Below are positions 13,249 to 21,468 of a stretch of DNA of 64,000 bases, piece after piece. Below the pieces are notes generated by a model that was not told the DNA's origin, made no database searches, and saw nothing but the letters and a program-made list of their open reading frames with translations. The position numbers were made by a program, and so were the translations under genes. The stretch lies in the NCBI GenBank assembly GCA_026707545.1, contig JAPOWR010000001.1:806001-870000 (forward strand), given 5' to 3'. Source of the stretch: Acidobacteriota bacterium (GTDB taxonomy: Bacteria; Acidobacteriota; Thermoanaerobaculia; Multivoradales; Multivoraceae). Position 1 is the stretch's first letter, and every line of letters starts with the position of its first letter.

Positions 13249-13908
13249 TTACCGTTTGGAATCCTCCGTCTGGCCGGTGCTTTGATTCAGTACCGCGGCG
13301 ACCGCCATGCGGGTCACTTCCGCGACCACCTCTTCCGCTTCGAGGCGGCCGTCGGCCCGATACCAGCGGGAGATCCAGAGCACCATGCCGACCAGGCTGA
13401 ATGCCCCCACCGTGGGATCGAGGCCGATGACCTTGCCCTCGTCGCGGAGGGCGGCCAGAGTGTCGGCGATGAAGTCGACGTAGTCGCGCTGGCGACCGAT
13501 GATGTCGGTGCGGTCGTCGGGCAGCAGCCCTTCGAGTTCGTTGACCAGGATGGTGAGGGCCGACGAGTCCTGGGTGATCAGGCGGGCATGGCAGGCAACG
13601 ATCGTCTCCAGGCGGACCTGCGGATCCCGGACTCTCCGGGCCGGCTCGATGACCTGCTCGTCGAGCTGGTCCATCGCGAAGCTCATGATCGCGAACAGGA
13701 GGTCCTGCTTACCCTTGATGTAGTAGTAGAGGCCTGCCTTGGTCAATCCGACCGCGGCCGCGATGTCGTTGATCGAGGTGGCGTGGTAGCCCTTGCGGTG
13801 GAAGATCCGCGCGGCGTTTCGGTAGATCTCGGCGCGGCGATCCTGGTCGCGTTCGGCTGCGGGCTCCCGGGCGGCGTCGCGAAGAGCCGCGGTGTCCAGG
13901 GCGGTCAT
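13249..13908 (-). CDS. TetR-family regulator, probably of the ETF/acyl-CoA cluster
   Basis: This is a 219-residue TetR-type repressor. The helix-turn-helix is at about residues 26-75: AEIYRNAARIFHRKGYHATS followed by INDIAAAVGLTKAGLYYYIKG. The C-terminal ligand domain contains EVIEPARRVRDPQVRLE-like and AFSLVGMVLWISRWYR segments, resembling KstR2/FadR-type regulators that sense acyl-CoAs; that resemblance is from memory of the family. A near-perfect TetR-type palindrome lies 37 nt upstream of its start and overlaps a candidate -10 box, which implies autoregulation. The genes downstream are etfB and etfA. The ligand is inferred, not shown. Confidence 0.88.
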   Translation of the reverse strand: MTALDTAALRDAAREPAAERDQDRRAEIYRNAARIFHRKGYHATSINDIAAAVGLTKAGLYYYIKGKQDLLFAIMSFAMDQLDEQVIEPARRVRDPQVRLETIVACHARLITQDSSALTILVNELEGLLPDDRTDIIGRQRDYVDFIADTLAALRDEGKVIGLDPTVGAFSLVGMVLWISRWYRADGRLEAEEVVAEVTRMAVAAVLNQSTGQTEDSKR

Positions 13909-13944
13909 CGGACCGGCGTTCCGGAAGGGGTCACAGGAAGTAGT

Positions 13945-13962
13945 CTACCGACCGCCCGGTAG
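13945..13962 (-). promoter_or_regulatory. TetR operator upstream of the TetR-etfBA transcript
   Basis: The 18-nt sequence CTACCGACCGCCCGGTAG has perfect 6-nt arms (CTACCG/CGGTAG) and a self-complementary CG at the centre. It resembles known TetR-family operators of the ACCGACC-type half site. On the minus strand TAGACT (13947-13942) overlaps its downstream end and could be the -10 box of the TetR gene. Repressor binding there would block RNA polymerase. It is the only such site I noticed in the window. Confidence 0.7.
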
Positions 13963-13980
13963 GTTGGCAACGGTCGGGTG

Positions 13981-16041
13981 CTACGGAGTTCCTACCTCGT
14001 CCCATAGCAGTTCCGCCACGTCCTTGACCCGGACGTCGCGGTCGCCGCGACGGGCGTTCACGCCGTCGTCGAGCATCGTGGCGCAGAACGGGCAGCCCAC
14101 GGCGACGACATCGGCTCCGGTGTCGACCGCCTCCTGGGCGCGCTCCTGGTTGACCCGCTGGTCCGGTGGTTCGTCGACGAACGCCATGCCGCCGCCGCCG
14201 CCGCAGCAGAAGCTCTGGTTGCGGCTGCGCTGCATCTCGACCTGCCGGGTGCCGCCGAGGTGCGCCAGCAGGTTGCGGGGCGCGTCGTACTCGCCGTTGT
14301 GGCGGCCGAGGTAGCAGGGGTCGTGGAACGTGATCGTCCTTCCCCCGTTGACCGTCGCGCTCCGCGCCCCGTTCAGGCGGCCTTCGGCGAGCAGTTGATC
14401 CAGGAACTGCGTGTGGTGGTAGACCTCGTAGCTGCCTCCGAAGTGCGGGTACTCGTTCTTGAACGAGTTGAAGCAGTGCGGGCAGGAGGTGACGACCTTG
14501 CGCACGCCGTAGCGCGAGAGCGTCTCGACGTTGCCCTTGGCCAGCATCTCGAAGAGGAACTCGTTGCCGACGCGGCGGGCCGGGTCGCCGCTGCAGGATT
14601 CCTCGCGGCCGAGAATCGCGAACTTGACGCCCGCCTTCTTCAGGAGCTTCGCGGTGGCGCGGACCGTGTTGCGGTTGTGTTCGACGAGGGCGCCGCCGCA
14701 GCCGACCCACATCAGGACTTCGGCCTCGGCCGGATCGTCCATGTCGGCCAGCACGTCGATGTCGAGACCCTCCGTCCAGTCGACGCGGTTGAACTGGGTA
14801 CCGGCGAACGGATGCTGGCGTGACTCCAGGGAGTTCATCATGTCCATCATCCCTTCCGGGAAGTCCGCCTCTTCCATCACGAGAAAGCGCCGGGCATCGA
14901 CGATCTTCGGCATCTGCTCGATGTGGACCGGGCAGGCTTCCATGCACGCGGCGCAGGTCGTGCAGGAGAACAGGGCCTCCGGCGCCATGGCCGTCTTCTC
15001 GTCGATGACCGGCAGGGTTTCGCCGTTGCCGTCGCCGTTGCTGCCATTGCCGCCTGTCAGGAACTGATCGCCGCGCTCGTGCATCAGGGCCTGGAGGTCG
15101 AGGATGATGTCGCGCGGTGACAGCGACTTGCCGACCGTGTTCGCGGGGCAGACGTCGGTGCAGCGGCCGCACTCGGTGCAGGCGTCGAAGTCGAGCAGGT
15201 CCTTCCAGGTGAAGTCGCCGAGGTGGTTGATGCCGAAACGCTCCGCGGTCTCGAAGTCGATCGTCTTGAGTGAGCCGCCGTAGCCGTCCAGGTTCGCGGT
15301 GAAGATGTTGAGCGGCGCCGTGAAGATGTGGGACATCTTGCTGAACGGCACCCAGGCGATCCAGCCGAAAGCCACCACCAGGTGGAACCACCAGATGACC
15401 ACGTGGCCCGTCTGCATCGCCGCGTCGCTCATGAAGGGATCGCTGGCGCCTGCGAACAGGTTGCCGATCGGCGACCAGGCGGCCCAGGGATCGTCGGTGA
15501 CGGCGATTCGCCAGCCCTCGATCATGAAGCCTGTCAAGGCCATCACGAAGATGGTGACCAGAATCCAGCTCGCTTCGTCGGTGTAGACGAGCAGCTTCGG
15601 CTTCGAGATCCAGCGTCGTATCGCGGCCAGGGCGACGCCCACGAGGACGAACAGCCCGAAGATGTCGACGATGAGCGACTGGAAGATCAGGTAGAAGTGC
15701 CCCTTCATGATGTGCAGTGGCGTGTCGTGGTGGATCGCCACCACGGTGGTCGCCAGAAACAGAACGATGAAGCCGGTGTAGACGAGACTGTGGAAGACCC
15801 CGGCGTAGCGCCTCTTGATCGTGCGGCCCTGGCCGACCGCGTTGCGAAGGAAGAGGTTCAGTCGCTCACCCAGCCTGTCGAACCTGACGGCGGGCTGGCC
15901 GGCGCGCCAGCGGCGGATCTTGAGCCAGAACCCCCAGCCGAACACGGCCAGCGTGGGGACCATCAGGACGTACACCAACCACGTGTGCTGGATGTTCCAG
16001 AAGACCTCGCGGGTGGCCTCGGTTGGGTCCATTGGCGTCAC
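13981..16041 (-). CDS. EtfD-like membrane Fe-S oxidoreductase (ETF:quinone oxidoreductase)
   Basis: This is a 686-residue fusion protein. The N-terminal 240 residues contain about five or six hydrophobic helices of the nitrate-reductase-gamma type (for example WLVYVLMVPTLAVFGWGFW) with conserved histidines that could bind haem b. Two 4Fe-4S ferredoxin motifs follow: C288-C291-C294-C298 and C360-C363-C366-C370. The C-terminus has two CCG-type cysteine-rich domains (VGCGG, SCPHCFNSF, DPCYLGRHN, CCGGGGG near 612). This arrangement matches the EtfD/DUF224 proteins that pass electrons from ETF to menaquinone during fatty-acid oxidation. Adjacency to etfBA and prpE strongly supports this role. The start is GTG at 16041 or ATG at 16032. 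Confidence 0.9.
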   Translation of the reverse strand: MTPMDPTEATREVFWNIQHTWLVYVLMVPTLAVFGWGFWLKIRRWRAGQPAVRFDRLGERLNLFLRNAVGQGRTIKRRYAGVFHSLVYTGFIVLFLATTVVAIHHDTPLHIMKGHFYLIFQSLIVDIFGLFVLVGVALAAIRRWISKPKLLVYTDEASWILVTIFVMALTGFMIEGWRIAVTDDPWAAWSPIGNLFAGASDPFMSDAAMQTGHVVIWWFHLVVAFGWIAWVPFSKMSHIFTAPLNIFTANLDGYGGSLKTIDFETAERFGINHLGDFTWKDLLDFDACTECGRCTDVCPANTVGKSLSPRDIILDLQALMHERGDQFLTGGNGSNGDGNGETLPVIDEKTAMAPEALFSCTTCAACMEACPVHIEQMPKIVDARRFLVMEEADFPEGMMDMMNSLESRQHPFAGTQFNRVDWTEGLDIDVLADMDDPAEAEVLMWVGCGGALVEHNRNTVRATAKLLKKAGVKFAILGREESCSGDPARRVGNEFLFEMLAKGNVETLSRYGVRKVVTSCPHCFNSFKNEYPHFGGSYEVYHHTQFLDQLLAEGRLNGARSATVNGGRTITFHDPCYLGRHNGEYDAPRNLLAHLGGTRQVEMQRSRNQSFCCGGGGGMAFVDEPPDQRVNQERAQEAVDTGADVVAVGCPFCATMLDDGVNARRGDRDVRVKDVAELLWDEVGTP

Positions 16042-16134
16042 TGTAGCGTCGAGTCGAAGTATCCGGCAATTCCGGTCAGCGCTTTCGTCGTCTTAACCTC
16101 TTGCTCCTGAACGACTTACGGCGAAGGTGCCGGG

Positions 16135-16152
16135 CGCACCGGATCCGGTGCG
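16135..16152. promoter_or_regulatory. Perfect 18-bp palindrome upstream of the EtfD-like gene
   Basis: CGCACCGGATCCGGTGCG is a perfect 18-bp dyad, 93 nt upstream of the EtfD-like start in the 257-nt gap below prpE. An AT-richer stretch just beyond it (about 16161-16191) could hold the minus-strand promoter. The sequence differs from the TetR operator at 13945, so if it is an operator it probably binds another regulator. It could also be a chance palindrome in GC-rich DNA. The rest of the gap has only a 7-bp hairpin (16221-16237). Confidence 0.4.
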
Positions 16153-16298
16153 GACCGGACGTAAACTACTGACAACAAAGAGCTTACAAGGTCTGAGGAT
16201 GGTGCTTCTCCGCAGGCTTTTCCGCAGATTCTGCGGACTCCGGCGGGCTTTGGGACGGGCGTGACCGGCGCGGGCCGCACTTCCGGGCGCTCCGGCGC

Positions 16299-18218
16299 TT
16301 AGCGTGCGTGCCTCGGGTAGCCGATCTGGCTCAGGGTCCGCTCGATTTCGTCCAGGATCGCCGGGTCGTCGATCGTCGCCGGCACGGTGTAGGGCACTCC
16401 GTCCGCGATCCGTCGCATCGTGCCCCGGAGGACCTTGCCGGAGCGGGTCTTCGGCAGGCGGTCGACGACCGCCGCGACCTTGAACGAGGCGACGGGGCCA
16501 AGCTGGTCGCGCACGATCTGGACGAGTTCCGGCACGATCTCGGCTTCGCTGCGGGCGGAACCCGCATAGAGGACGACGAGTCCCAGGGGCACCTGGCCCT
16601 TGAGGGAGTCGGCAACCCCGATCACGGCGCACTCGGCGACCTCCGGGTGAGACGCGAGGATCTCCTCCATGCCGCCGGTCGACAGACGATGGCCGGCGAC
16701 GTTGATCAGGTCGTCGGTGCGGCTCATGATGTAGAGGTAGCCGTCCCGGTCGACGAACCCGGCGTCGCCGGTCTGGTAGTAGCCCTCGAACTCCGAGAGA
16801 TAGGAGTCGACGTAGCCGTCGTCGTTCTTCCACAGGGTCGGCAGGCAGCCGGGCGGCAGGGGCAGACGTAGGGCGATGGCGCCGGTCTCGCCGGGCGGCA
16901 GTTCACGGCTGCTTCCGGCGGCGTCGCCTTCGTGTTCCAGGATGCGCACGTCGTAGCCGGGGACGACCTTGGTGGGGGAGCCGTGCTTGACCGGAAGAGC
17001 TCCCAGTCCGACGCAGTTGGCGGCGATCGGCCAGCCGGTTTCCGTCTGCCACCAGTGGTCGATCACCGGCACCTCGAGCTTCTCCTCGGCCCAGCCGACC
17101 GTGTCCGGATCGGCTCGCTCGCCGGCGAGGAACAGGGTCCGGAGGCTGCTCAGATCGAAGTGGTCGATCAGTCTGCCCTGGGGATCCTCCCGCTTGATCG
17201 CGCGGAACGCGGTCGGTGCGGTGAACAGGACGGAGACGCCGTGGTCGGCGATCACGCGCCAGAAGGCGCCGGCGTTCGGGGTACCTACCGGTTTGCCTTC
17301 GTAGAGCACCGTGGTGCAGCCATGAATCAGCGGCGCGTAGACGATGTAGGAATGGCCCACGACCCAGCCGATGTCCGACGCCGCCCAGTAGACCTCTCCG
17401 GGTGCCATGCCATAGACGTGGCGCATGCTCCAGTCGAGCGCGACGAGGTGCCCTCCGTTGTCGCGCACGACACCCTTGGGCACGCCCGTCGTGCCCGACG
17501 TGTACAGGATGTACAGAGGATCGGTCGCTTCGACCGGGACGCAGTCGGCCGGCTGCGCGGCGGCGACCGCGTTCAGCCAGTCGTGGTCGCCGGGGCCGAG
17601 CGCGGCGGCCTGTTGTGGCCGCTGAAGCAGCACCGTGGCGCTCGGCTTGTGCGCCGACATGGCGATCGCTTCGTCGAGCAGCGGCTTGTACTCGACGATC
17701 CGCGCGATCTCGATGCCGCATGAGGCCGTCAGCACGACGCGGGGTTTCGCGTCGTCGATCCGGGTCGCGAGTTCCTTTGCCGCGAAACCTCCGAACACTA
17801 CGGAGTGGACGGCGCCGAGCCGGGCGCAGGCCAGCATCGCGACCGCGGCTTCGGGGATCATCGGCATGTAGACCAGCACCCGGTCGCCGCGCCGCACGCC
17901 CAGGCTCCTGAGAACGCCGGCCAGCCGCGCCGTCTGCTCCTGGAGATCGGCGTAGGTAAGTGCCGTCACCGTGCCGGTGACCGGACTGTCGTAGATCAGC
18001 GCCGGCTGCTCCCCACGTCCGGCCTCGACGTGACGGTCGACCGCGTTGTAGCAGGTGTTGACCCTGGCGCCCTCGAACCAGCGGTAGAACGGAGGGTTCG
18101 AGTCGTCCAGCACCCGGTCCCAGCGCCTCGCCCAGGAGATCGCTTCGGCGGCCTCGGCCCAGAAACCTTCGGGGTCGTCGCGGGCCCGCCGGAGCGTCTG
18201 GTCGTAGAGCGTGGTCAC
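16299..18218 (-). CDS. prpE: Propionyl-CoA synthetase (acetyl-CoA synthetase family)
   Basis: This is an AMP-forming acyl-CoA ligase that activates short-chain acids, most likely propionate. It has 639 residues, close to PrpE (about 628). The N-terminal ACAS domain includes NPPFYRWFEGARVNTCYNAVDRH. The AMP-binding P-loop is YTSGTTGVPKG (TSGTTG at 240-245), followed by RDNGGHLVAL and WVVGHSYIVYAPL, which are typical of PrpE rather than Acs. The catalytic lysine is in KTRSGKVLRG (K595). It lies upstream of the EtfD-like and ETF genes on the same strand, consistent with acyl-CoA metabolism. Preference for propionate over acetate is inferred from sequence resemblance. Confidence 0.88.
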   Translation of the reverse strand: MTTLYDQTLRRARDDPEGFWAEAAEAISWARRWDRVLDDSNPPFYRWFEGARVNTCYNAVDRHVEAGRGEQPALIYDSPVTGTVTALTYADLQEQTARLAGVLRSLGVRRGDRVLVYMPMIPEAAVAMLACARLGAVHSVVFGGFAAKELATRIDDAKPRVVLTASCGIEIARIVEYKPLLDEAIAMSAHKPSATVLLQRPQQAAALGPGDHDWLNAVAAAQPADCVPVEATDPLYILYTSGTTGVPKGVVRDNGGHLVALDWSMRHVYGMAPGEVYWAASDIGWVVGHSYIVYAPLIHGCTTVLYEGKPVGTPNAGAFWRVIADHGVSVLFTAPTAFRAIKREDPQGRLIDHFDLSSLRTLFLAGERADPDTVGWAEEKLEVPVIDHWWQTETGWPIAANCVGLGALPVKHGSPTKVVPGYDVRILEHEGDAAGSSRELPPGETGAIALRLPLPPGCLPTLWKNDDGYVDSYLSEFEGYYQTGDAGFVDRDGYLYIMSRTDDLINVAGHRLSTGGMEEILASHPEVAECAVIGVADSLKGQVPLGLVVLYAGSARSEAEIVPELVQIVRDQLGPVASFKVAAVVDRLPKTRSGKVLRGTMRRIADGVPYTVPATIDDPAILDEIERTLSQIGYPRHAR

Positions 18219-18265
18219 GGCCGGCGATGATAGCCGCGTCCGGCTGCCCGCAGTTCGGCTACGCG

Positions 18266-19459
18266 CTACTGCGGAACGCGGGCTTGCGGTTGGTCGGACG
18301 AGGGCCGCCGGCTCCGGACCTCGTCCCAGATTCCGACGTCGAATCGCCCGAGCGAATCGGCCGCGCCCCGGAACATGGCGTTCGTGTTGAACTCCATCGC
18401 AATCGTGCCGTCCGGGCCGACCGCGATCAGGCCGCCGTCGCCGGGCCTCAGCTTCTCCTGGATCACCTGCCGTGCGGCCTCCTGCAGTGTGAGGCCGCCG
18501 TACTCGATTCGCGCCGAGACGTCATAGGCCACCGTGTGGCGGATGAACTCCTCGCCCCGGCCGGTGCACGAGACGGCGGCGGTGGCGTTGTTCGCGTAGG
18601 TGCCGGCGCCGATGACCGGCACGTCGCCGATGCGGCCGATCCGCTTGAGCATCGTGCCTCCGGTCGACGTGGCGGCGGCCAGGTTCCCGTAGCGGTCCAT
18701 CGCCACCGCACCGACGGTGGCCAGGTGAGAGGCCCCGCCGAGACCGGCGGTCGCTCCGGCGTTGCCGGTGTAGTCGCCGGCGGCGCTCGCCACCGCGTCG
18801 CCGCTGCCTTCCTGGCTGATGCCCCTCTGAGCCCGGAGTTCGCGGAACCTCTGCAACTGCCGGTCCGTGGTGAAGTACGCCTGCGGCTGCCGCCGCACGC
18901 CGGCGATCACGCCGTAGTTGTCGGCGCCGGGGCCTGCCATCAGGACGTGGCGGGTGTCCTCCATGACGCGGCGCGCCAGTCGGACCGGGTTGCGGACGTT
19001 CTTCACCCCGGCCACCGCGCCGCAGGCGAGGGTGCGGCCGTCCATGATGGCGGCATCCAGCTCATGGGTTCCGATGGAGGTGAACACGGAACCGCGGCCG
19101 GCGTTGAAGCGCTCGTCGTCCTCGAGCGCCGCGACGACGTTCTCGACGACCTGAAGGCTCGCTTCACCGGCGGTCAACTGCTCGGCGCCCAGGGACAGGG
19201 CCTCCTGCAGCGCTTCGTAGTAGTCATCGGCGTCGGTCGTGGCTCGATTCGCGCTGCCGGCGCCGCCGTGAATCGCCAGGGCCCAGGTCGGTTCCTCTAC
19301 CGGCCCGGCGCCCTCGCCGATTGTCTGAGTCAAGTTCTGCTGTTCCTGATCGGTCTGTTCGCCGGTGCCGTCGGGCGCTGTGCATCCCGCGCAGCCGAAG
19401 GCCAGAACGGCGAAGGCGAGGGTGCGGAGGGTCGGTCCTGTCTCCTGAAGGACGCTCAC
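18266..19459 (-). CDS. Isoaspartyl peptidase/L-asparaginase, predicted lipoprotein
   Basis: This is a plant-type asparaginase/isoaspartyl dipeptidase of the N-terminal nucleophile hydrolase family. The alpha part starts with WALAIHGGAG. Self-cleavage should occur before T248 in ATVGAVAMDRYG, which becomes the catalytic N-terminal threonine. Conserved substrate loops TSTGGT, GRIGDVPVIGAGTYA and CTGRGEEF follow. I chose the GTG at 19459 because it gives a short signal peptide with a lipobox (LAFGCAGC), making 397 residues. The frame remains open to 19576, so an upstream start is possible. An exported copy suggests degradation of isoaspartyl peptides or asparagine in the periplasm. Confidence 0.9.
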   Translation of the reverse strand: MSVLQETGPTLRTLAFAVLAFGCAGCTAPDGTGEQTDQEQQNLTQTIGEGAGPVEEPTWALAIHGGAGSANRATTDADDYYEALQEALSLGAEQLTAGEASLQVVENVVAALEDDERFNAGRGSVFTSIGTHELDAAIMDGRTLACGAVAGVKNVRNPVRLARRVMEDTRHVLMAGPGADNYGVIAGVRRQPQAYFTTDRQLQRFRELRAQRGISQEGSGDAVASAAGDYTGNAGATAGLGGASHLATVGAVAMDRYGNLAAATSTGGTMLKRIGRIGDVPVIGAGTYANNATAAVSCTGRGEEFIRHTVAYDVSARIEYGGLTLQEAARQVIQEKLRPGDGGLIAVGPDGTIAMEFNTNAMFRGAADSLGRFDVGIWDEVRSRRPSSDQPQARVPQ

Positions 19460-19606
19460 GGCGTTCGCGCGCCCCGGTTCCGTGGACTGTCTTGTGCGAG
19501 AACCGAACCCGTCAGACACGCTACGAGGCGAGCGCCGGCAGGGTATCACGCGGCCCCGGCCCGCAGGCGGCGACACCGATCCGCCAGCGACCTAGGGGCT
19601 CTGGGA

Positions 19607-19612
19607 CATAAT
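19607..19612 (+). promoter_or_regulatory. Candidate -10 box of the small-protein/symporter/trpS operon
   Basis: CATAAT lies 9 nt before the GTG at 19622, the same spacing seen for the MATE and barrel-like genes. Transcription would start within a few bases of the start codon. No -35 box or ribosome binding site is obvious. Confidence 0.3.
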
Positions 19613-19621
19613 CCGCCCTCG

Positions 19622-19966
19622 GTGCCTGACAACAGACCCTTTTCGGAGTATAGGGACGAGCGGGATCCGGACGTCTTCTGGGCGGCGATCCGTCCGGCTG
19701 ACGAGCCCCTGCGTCACCGCTGGTTCCTGCCCGCGGTCGTGGCGATCCTCGTCGTCAGCGTGCCCTGGTACCTGCCATCCTCGATCGGCGATCGGCTTGC
19801 GCTCGGCCTTCCGGTCTGGACCTGGATCACGATCCTCTGCGGCCTGCTTCTGGCCGTGGTGACGGCGTTCGCGTCGATACGGCTCTGGCGCGACGGCGGC
19901 GCCGACGCCGACGGCGAGCAGGGGCAGGACGCGGAGCGGGGTGCCGGCGGGAAGGAAGAGGCGTGA
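19622..19966 (+). CDS. Small two-helix membrane protein paired with symporter
   Basis: This is a 114-residue protein from a GTG. The N-terminal 40 residues are charged (YRDERDPDVFWAAIRPADEP). Two hydrophobic helices follow (WFLPAVVAILVVSVPWYLP and WTWITILCGLLLAVVTAFAS), and the C-terminus is a charged Gly/Glu tail. Small DUF3311-type proteins with two helices are often encoded just before sodium:solute symporters, and this one fits that position and layout. Its last 4 nt overlap the symporter start (GTGA), so translation is coupled. It is probably an accessory or stabilising subunit of the transporter, by analogy only. Confidence 0.75.
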   Translation: MPDNRPFSEYRDERDPDVFWAAIRPADEPLRHRWFLPAVVAILVVSVPWYLPSSIGDRLALGLPVWTWITILCGLLLAVVTAFASIRLWRDGGADADGEQGQDAERGAGGKEEA

Positions 19967-21468
19967 ACTCCTCCGTTCCCGAGGTCACGTTCGGACCGGG
20001 GGCGCTGGCGGTGCTGGGCGGCTACCTGGTCATCATGCTCGGCCTGGGCTTTCTTGGCCGCCTGCACCAGAAAGAGCGTTCGCTGCGCGACTTCTACCTC
20101 GGGGGTTCGACCTTCGGTTTCGCTGTCCTGTTCCTGACCCTGTTCGCGACCCAGTACAGCGGCAACACCCTGCTCGGCTTCGCCGGCCGCTCCTATGTGC
20201 AGGGAACGACCTACATCGTGAGCATCACGTTCATGATCCTGGTCATCACGGTGTTCATGATCTACGCGCCGCGCCTGTTCCACCTGGCGCGGCGGTTCGG
20301 CTACATCACGCCCACCGACTTCGTGTACCACCGCTTCGGGTCCCATCCGCTACGCGTCCTCTGCGTCGTGCTTCTCTGCTGGGGACTCGCGAACTACGTG
20401 CTCGAACAACTGGTAGCGATGGGCCATGGGGTCGAGGCGATCAGCGGCGGGCGGATGACCTTCATGCAAGGGGTGTTGCTCCTGGTCGGAGTGATGCTGA
20501 TCTACGAGTCGCTCGGCGGCATGCGGGCGGTGGCCTGGACGGACGCGGTGCAGGGGTCCCTGCTGCTGTGTGGCTGCGCCGTGATCCTCTACACGCTGGT
20601 CACTGCCGACGGCGGACTGGCTGCCGCAGCCGACGGGATCCGCGCCACGGCTCCGGAGAAGCTGGAGGCGCCGGACGCTCGCGGTCTTCGGACGTGGGTC
20701 AGCACGCTCCTCATGCTCGGCCTGGGCGTCGCGCTGTACCCCCACGCGATCCAGCGCATCTTCGCGGCGAAGGGCGAGAAGAGTCTGCGTCGGTCGCTGG
20801 CGGCGATGGGTTTCATGCCGCTGGCCACGACCCTGCTCGCCTTCCTCATTGGCTTCATCGCCCTGAGTCGGTTCCCGGGGCTCTCGCAGCTCGAGAGCGA
20901 CAAGGTCACGATCTACGTCCTGGGCGGTCTGATCGACCGTTCGCCGGTGATGTACTGGCTCATCGTGATGGTGTTCGCGGCCGTTGTCGCGGCGATCATG
21001 TCGACCGCCGACTCGGCGCTGCTCTCCATGGGCTCGATGTTCACCAAGGACATCTACAAGAACTACTTCCGCCGGGAGGCGTCGGCCCGTGAGATGCTGA
21101 TCGTCGGCAAGACGTTCGCGTGGGGCGTGATGGCGATCCTGATCCTGATGGCCTGGGTGTCGCTGGAGACGGAGAGTTCGATCTGGGTGCTGATCGAGCT
21201 GAAGCTCGAGTTCATGGTCCAGCTCTCTCCGGTCTTCATGCTCGGCGTCTACTGGCGAAGGATGGCCGCTTCGGCCGTTCTGACCGGCATGGTGCTGGGC
21301 ACCCTTCTCACCCTGGTCATCTGGTGCGGCGCTGCCTTCGACATTTGGACGACCCGCAGCCCCTGGGGAGTGGGGGCCGGTGTCTGGGGCCTGCTCCTGA
21401 ACTACGGCGTCTGCGTCGGCTGGACGCTCCTTCGTCCGGCGCCGCGGTCGCCGACGGCCGCGGCATGA
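19963..21468 (+). CDS. Sodium:solute symporter family transporter
   Basis: This is a 501-residue SSS (SLC5-type) transporter with about 13 hydrophobic helices. Family features include YLGGSTFGFAVLFLTLFATQYSGNTLLGF near the N-terminus, a conserved ATQYSGN Na+-site region, and AIMSTADSALLSMGSMFTKDIYK, the sodium-solute signature. The substrate cannot be read reliably; relatives carry monocarboxylates, pantothenate or amino acids. It starts at GTG overlapping the small upstream protein and ends overlapping trpS by 4 nt (ATGA). Confidence 0.92.
   Translation: MNSSVPEVTFGPGALAVLGGYLVIMLGLGFLGRLHQKERSLRDFYLGGSTFGFAVLFLTLFATQYSGNTLLGFAGRSYVQGTTYIVSITFMILVITVFMIYAPRLFHLARRFGYITPTDFVYHRFGSHPLRVLCVVLLCWGLANYVLEQLVAMGHGVEAISGGRMTFMQGVLLLVGVMLIYESLGGMRAVAWTDAVQGSLLLCGCAVILYTLVTADGGLAAAADGIRATAPEKLEAPDARGLRTWVSTLLMLGLGVALYPHAIQRIFAAKGEKSLRRSLAAMGFMPLATTLLAFLIGFIALSRFPGLSQLESDKVTIYVLGGLIDRSPVMYWLIVMVFAAVVAAIMSTADSALLSMGSMFTKDIYKNYFRREASAREMLIVGKTFAWGVMAILILMAWVSLETESSIWVLIELKLEFMVQLSPVFMLGVYWRRMAASAVLTGMVLGTLLTLVIWCGAAFDIWTTRSPWGVGAGVWGLLLNYGVCVGWTLLRPAPRSPTAAA

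Noticed and set aside
16221..16237. Hairpin TCCGCAG-ATT-CTGCGGA as a terminator of prpE
   Set aside because: Read on the minus strand it is followed by A residues, not T residues, so it does not look like a rho-independent terminator.
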